Source: Shimwellia blattae DSM 4481 = NBRC 105725 (GTDB lineage Bacteria; Pseudomonadota; Gammaproteobacteria; Enterobacterales; Enterobacteriaceae). Taken from it: 64,000 bases of DNA. The DNA lies in assembly GCF_000262305.1 (NCBI RefSeq), contig NC_017910.1, positions 2,170,001 through 2,234,000 of the forward strand, read 5' to 3'. The notes beneath the pieces were generated by a model. That model was not told the origin of the DNA. It searched no databases and saw nothing but the letters and a program-made list of their open reading frames with translations. Positions 62,132-64,000 of this stretch are shown here, one piece after another (positions within the stretch are counted from its first letter, which is position 1; every line of letters begins with the position of its first letter). The translations under genes and the position numbers were made by a program.

Positions 62132-62658
62132 TCACTTCACCACCAGAAAATCTGACAACCTGTTCGTACACCTCGGCGACAGCATTTCGCGTTTCATCTG
62201 CCAGGATTGTGCAATCCCCTGCCCGGAAAAATAAATTGTCCCTTTCCCCTCCCGGGTATTAAGTTTGTCGATCACGGACATCAGCTTATCGCTGTTGCAT
62301 CGAGGCGCGAGATCGTCGAACAGGTTGAGCTGTGCCACTCCCTGGCTGTAAAAATCACCCAGCATCACCCCGGATTTTTGGTAGCGGTGCCCGTCATGCC
62401 AGATAGCATCGAGGCAATGCGTGTCTGCGGCGATGATATCGCGCACGGTGCGTTCAAGAACGACGTTGAAGTTCTTGCGGATAACATAGAGATCGGTGTC
62501 GGCCAGTTCCAGGACAGTCCTGATCCCCATCGCTTCCAGCTTTTTAGCAATCCATCGACCAATGCACCACACCTCACTCATCGGGAACAGTGACATGAGT
62601 TTTCGCTGCCTGGTGATATTTGAGAGATCCACCACGCCGCCGGTTTAATGAACTCCAT
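62132..62658 (-). pseudogene. umuC: umuDC remnant with two deletions
   Basis: The promoter-proximal end reads ATG GAG TTC ATT AAA CCG GCG (MEFIKPA), the UmuD N-terminus. At 62637-62644 it runs straight into umuC, out of frame, at the codons for GGVVDLSN (UmuC about residue 164). The junction string ACCGGCGG fits both genes. UmuC then continues (RQRKLMSLFPMSEVW, KLEAMGIRTVLELADTD, NVVLERTVR) and jumps in frame to DIIAADTHCLDAIWHDGHRY, losing about 90 residues. The C-terminus (GVMLGDFYSQGVAQLNLFDD ... FLVVK) is intact. The polymerase catalytic residues are gone, so it cannot act as Pol V. Confidence 0.85.
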
Positions 62659-62675
62659 GACAACCGCCATTTAAA

Positions 62676-62695
62676 TACTGTTTATATATAAAGTA
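62676..62695. promoter_or_regulatory. LexA (SOS) box of the umuDC remnant
   Basis: TACTGT-TTATATAT-AAAGTA fits CTGT-N8-ACAG with one mismatch and has the AT-rich centre typical of umuDC boxes. It lies 18 bp upstream of the remnant umuD ATG at 62658, the normal place. The box outlived the genes it controlled. Confidence 0.7.
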
Positions 62696-62813
62696 GTTTA
62701 TTTGAAATAATGATCAATATGGGGTTGCAATATAATCGCAGAATAGATGGTTAATATAATATTATAGGTGACTTAAATTCAAGCCACCTATTTAATTTTA
62801 ATACTAATATTAA

Positions 62814-63872
62814 TTATGCTACGCGTCTAATTACAGGTATTTTTTTTATGACAAAAATCATTGCCGCTGAAATAGTAAATATAACAACTGTATTTATTAT
62901 TGGTGATATTGCAGGATTTGACCATGATATCAAATCGTAATGCTGCAAAATATTTCTAACCATTATATGAGACAGGTAAATCCCAAAAGATAAACCACCC
63001 AATGCGTTTATAAATCCTGACAAGATAACTGATTTAATATTTGTTTTCATGAAAAATTTAAATACGCATATAGATGATATTATTACAAGAGGAGATGTAT
63101 AGTTAAAGAACAACTCTGTTATCTTCTCTTGGTTATAGGATGCATATACATTCAAATACGCCACAATAGACACGCTTACTATAAATATCAAGAAGTATAA
63201 AAATGCTGGTAACTCCCTTACTTTTGACGCAAAATACAAAGTGATAGGGAAAACAATAAATTCAGCAATGCTAACATTGTACTGCCTGGAACCCCAAATA
63301 AAACTAGAGTCATATCCCATTGCAGTTAAGCATGTCGCTGAAAATGGAATTAAAGTAACATATACCAGTATGGACACTCCTATTATAGGCTTACCGGAAT
63401 CATTGGATTTAATAAAGTACGTCTTAATTAAAGGCAAAAGTATCACATACCCGATAAATGCAGGAATGAACCAAAGATGAGTGCTTGTTTTATTGAAAAT
63501 AATAGCTTTTACATAATCAAATAAACCATGCGAGCCAGAATAATCACCATAGTAAAAATACACGCCAGACCAGAATAAAAACGGAATAAATAATTTTTTA
63601 ACTCTTTTTGTAATGTCATACGACCCATTGCTGTTTAAACACAAATGAGCCGTAACCATGAAAAACACAGGCACAGAGAATCTTGAAGATGCGTAATATA
63701 TGTTATTTACAAGCCAATATTTAGAGTGATTTTCAAATAACTCATTGCTATAAAAAAATGGAGATGAAAGATGTATAAATAAAACACAAAATATCGCTAT
63801 GCATCTTAGTAACTCAATATTTACATTGCGTGAATTTTTCACGAGTATGGTTTTGCTTATGTTGTCTGACAT
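62814..63872 (-). CDS. Acyltransferase 3 family membrane protein
   Basis: A 352-aa protein with about ten hydrophobic helices. The opening NVNIELLRCIAIFCVLFIHLSSPFFY holds the R-x10-H pair typical of acyltransferase-3 (OafB, WecH, NodX-like) enzymes (quoted pattern spans residues 16-41 in part: IELLRCIAIFCVLFIHLSSP). FRF-like SSRFSVPVFFMVTAHLCL also fits. Such proteins O-acetylate sugars of surface polysaccharides. Base composition is far more AT-rich than the rest of the window, a sign of horizontal transfer. It lies next to the phage-like junction. Confidence 0.82.
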   Translation of the reverse strand: MSDNISKTILVKNSRNVNIELLRCIAIFCVLFIHLSSPFFYSNELFENHSKYWLVNNIYYASSRFSVPVFFMVTAHLCLNSNGSYDITKRVKKLFIPFLFWSGVYFYYGDYSGSHGLFDYVKAIIFNKTSTHLWFIPAFIGYVILLPLIKTYFIKSNDSGKPIIGVSILVYVTLIPFSATCLTAMGYDSSFIWGSRQYNVSIAEFIVFPITLYFASKVRELPAFLYFLIFIVSVSIVAYLNVYASYNQEKITELFFNYTSPLVIISSICVFKFFMKTNIKSVILSGFINALGGLSFGIYLSHIMVRNILQHYDLISWSNPAISPIINTVVIFTISAAMIFVIKKIPVIRRVA

Positions 63873-63945
63873 GGTTCATCGTAAGTTTTTTGTAAGGGTA
63901 GTTGTTTTTTATCACACTTTTTATGATGTTTCTAATGTTTTAGGT

Positions 63946-63975
63946 AGCTACGCGCCATTTCTGCGGCGCGTAGCT
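63946..63975. repeat. Inverted repeat near the right edge
   Basis: AGCTACGCGCC (63946-63956) and GGCGCGTAGCT (63965-63975) form an 11-bp perfect stem with an 8-base loop. No T-run follows on either strand. GC-rich sequence returns here, so it may mark the end of the AT-rich insert. Confidence 0.5.
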
Positions 63976-64000
63976 CACTCATTAAACTGGCGTCTGATTC

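Noticed and set aside
1..64000. tRNA, rRNA, CRISPR arrays, complete insertion sequences
   Set aside because: I looked for cloverleaf-like arms with conserved T-loop sequence, regularly spaced repeats, and transposase motifs. None was convincing.

Overview
The window is chromosomal DNA of a member of the Enterobacteriaceae. GC is high except for the last 1.4 kb, and gene order matches blocks of the Escherichia coli chromosome: cybB, hrpA, azoR and paaXY; napFDAGHBC-ccmABCDEFGH facing narP; prpR/prpBCDE; dcp-ydfG-rspR and ydfI-ydfJ. In E. coli these blocks lie at separate map positions, so this is a related genus with a rearranged backbone, not E. coli. The genus was not settled. I saw no rRNA, tRNA, CRISPR array or complete insertion sequence.

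Layout, left to right. (1) 1-250: tail of a DUF1460 gene. 293-6305: a DJ-1/PfpI protein, then an operon for imported unsaturated uronate oligosaccharides (DUF2264 gene with a frameshift, LacY-type symporter, GH88 unsaturated glucuronyl hydrolase) divergent from an AraC-type regulator, with a CRP-like site between them. (2) 6.3-11 kb: a DUF1398 gene, a small winged-helix protein and a four-gene MCE lipid-transport operon whose permease carries an N-terminal STAS domain. (3) 11-21.9 kb: two small envelope proteins, a chromosomal ccdAB toxin-antitoxin pair, leuE, cybB, hrpA, azoR, an isolated paaX-paaY pair, a YfaZ-like porin and a VF530-family protein. (4) 21.9-29.3 kb: the 2-methylcitrate pathway prpBCDE with divergent prpR. 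A sigma-54 promoter and a symmetric array of candidate PrpR sites lie between prpB and prpR.

(5) 29.3-35.7 kb: two membrane diguanylate cyclases, a MscS-type channel and a second azoreductase with a divergent LysR regulator. (6) 35.9-48.9 kb: narP, then the convergent periplasmic nitrate reductase and cytochrome c maturation genes as one 14-gene unit. The promoter has an Fnr-like half-site and a NarP/NarL 7-2-7 palindrome 20 bp apart. Ccm makes the c-type cytochromes NapB and NapC, and NarP controls the unit. (7) 49-61.4 kb: ydcR, a secreted alpha/beta hydrolase, a single-repeat DUF1508 protein, LysR/pirin/YcaC, dcp, ydfG, rspR, ydfI and ydfJ. (8) 61.4-64 kb: a decayed, probably prophage-derived junction. 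ydfJ lacks its N-terminus at the point where E. coli K-12 ydfJ is cut by Qin. Next come a serine-recombinase C-terminus, two 64-bp direct repeats, a umuDC operon collapsed by two deletions but still carrying a near-consensus LexA box, and an AT-rich acyltransferase gene.

The least explained items are the short plus-strand transcription unit near 20.7 kb, the STAS-fused MCE operon, and the ydfJ/umuDC junction.
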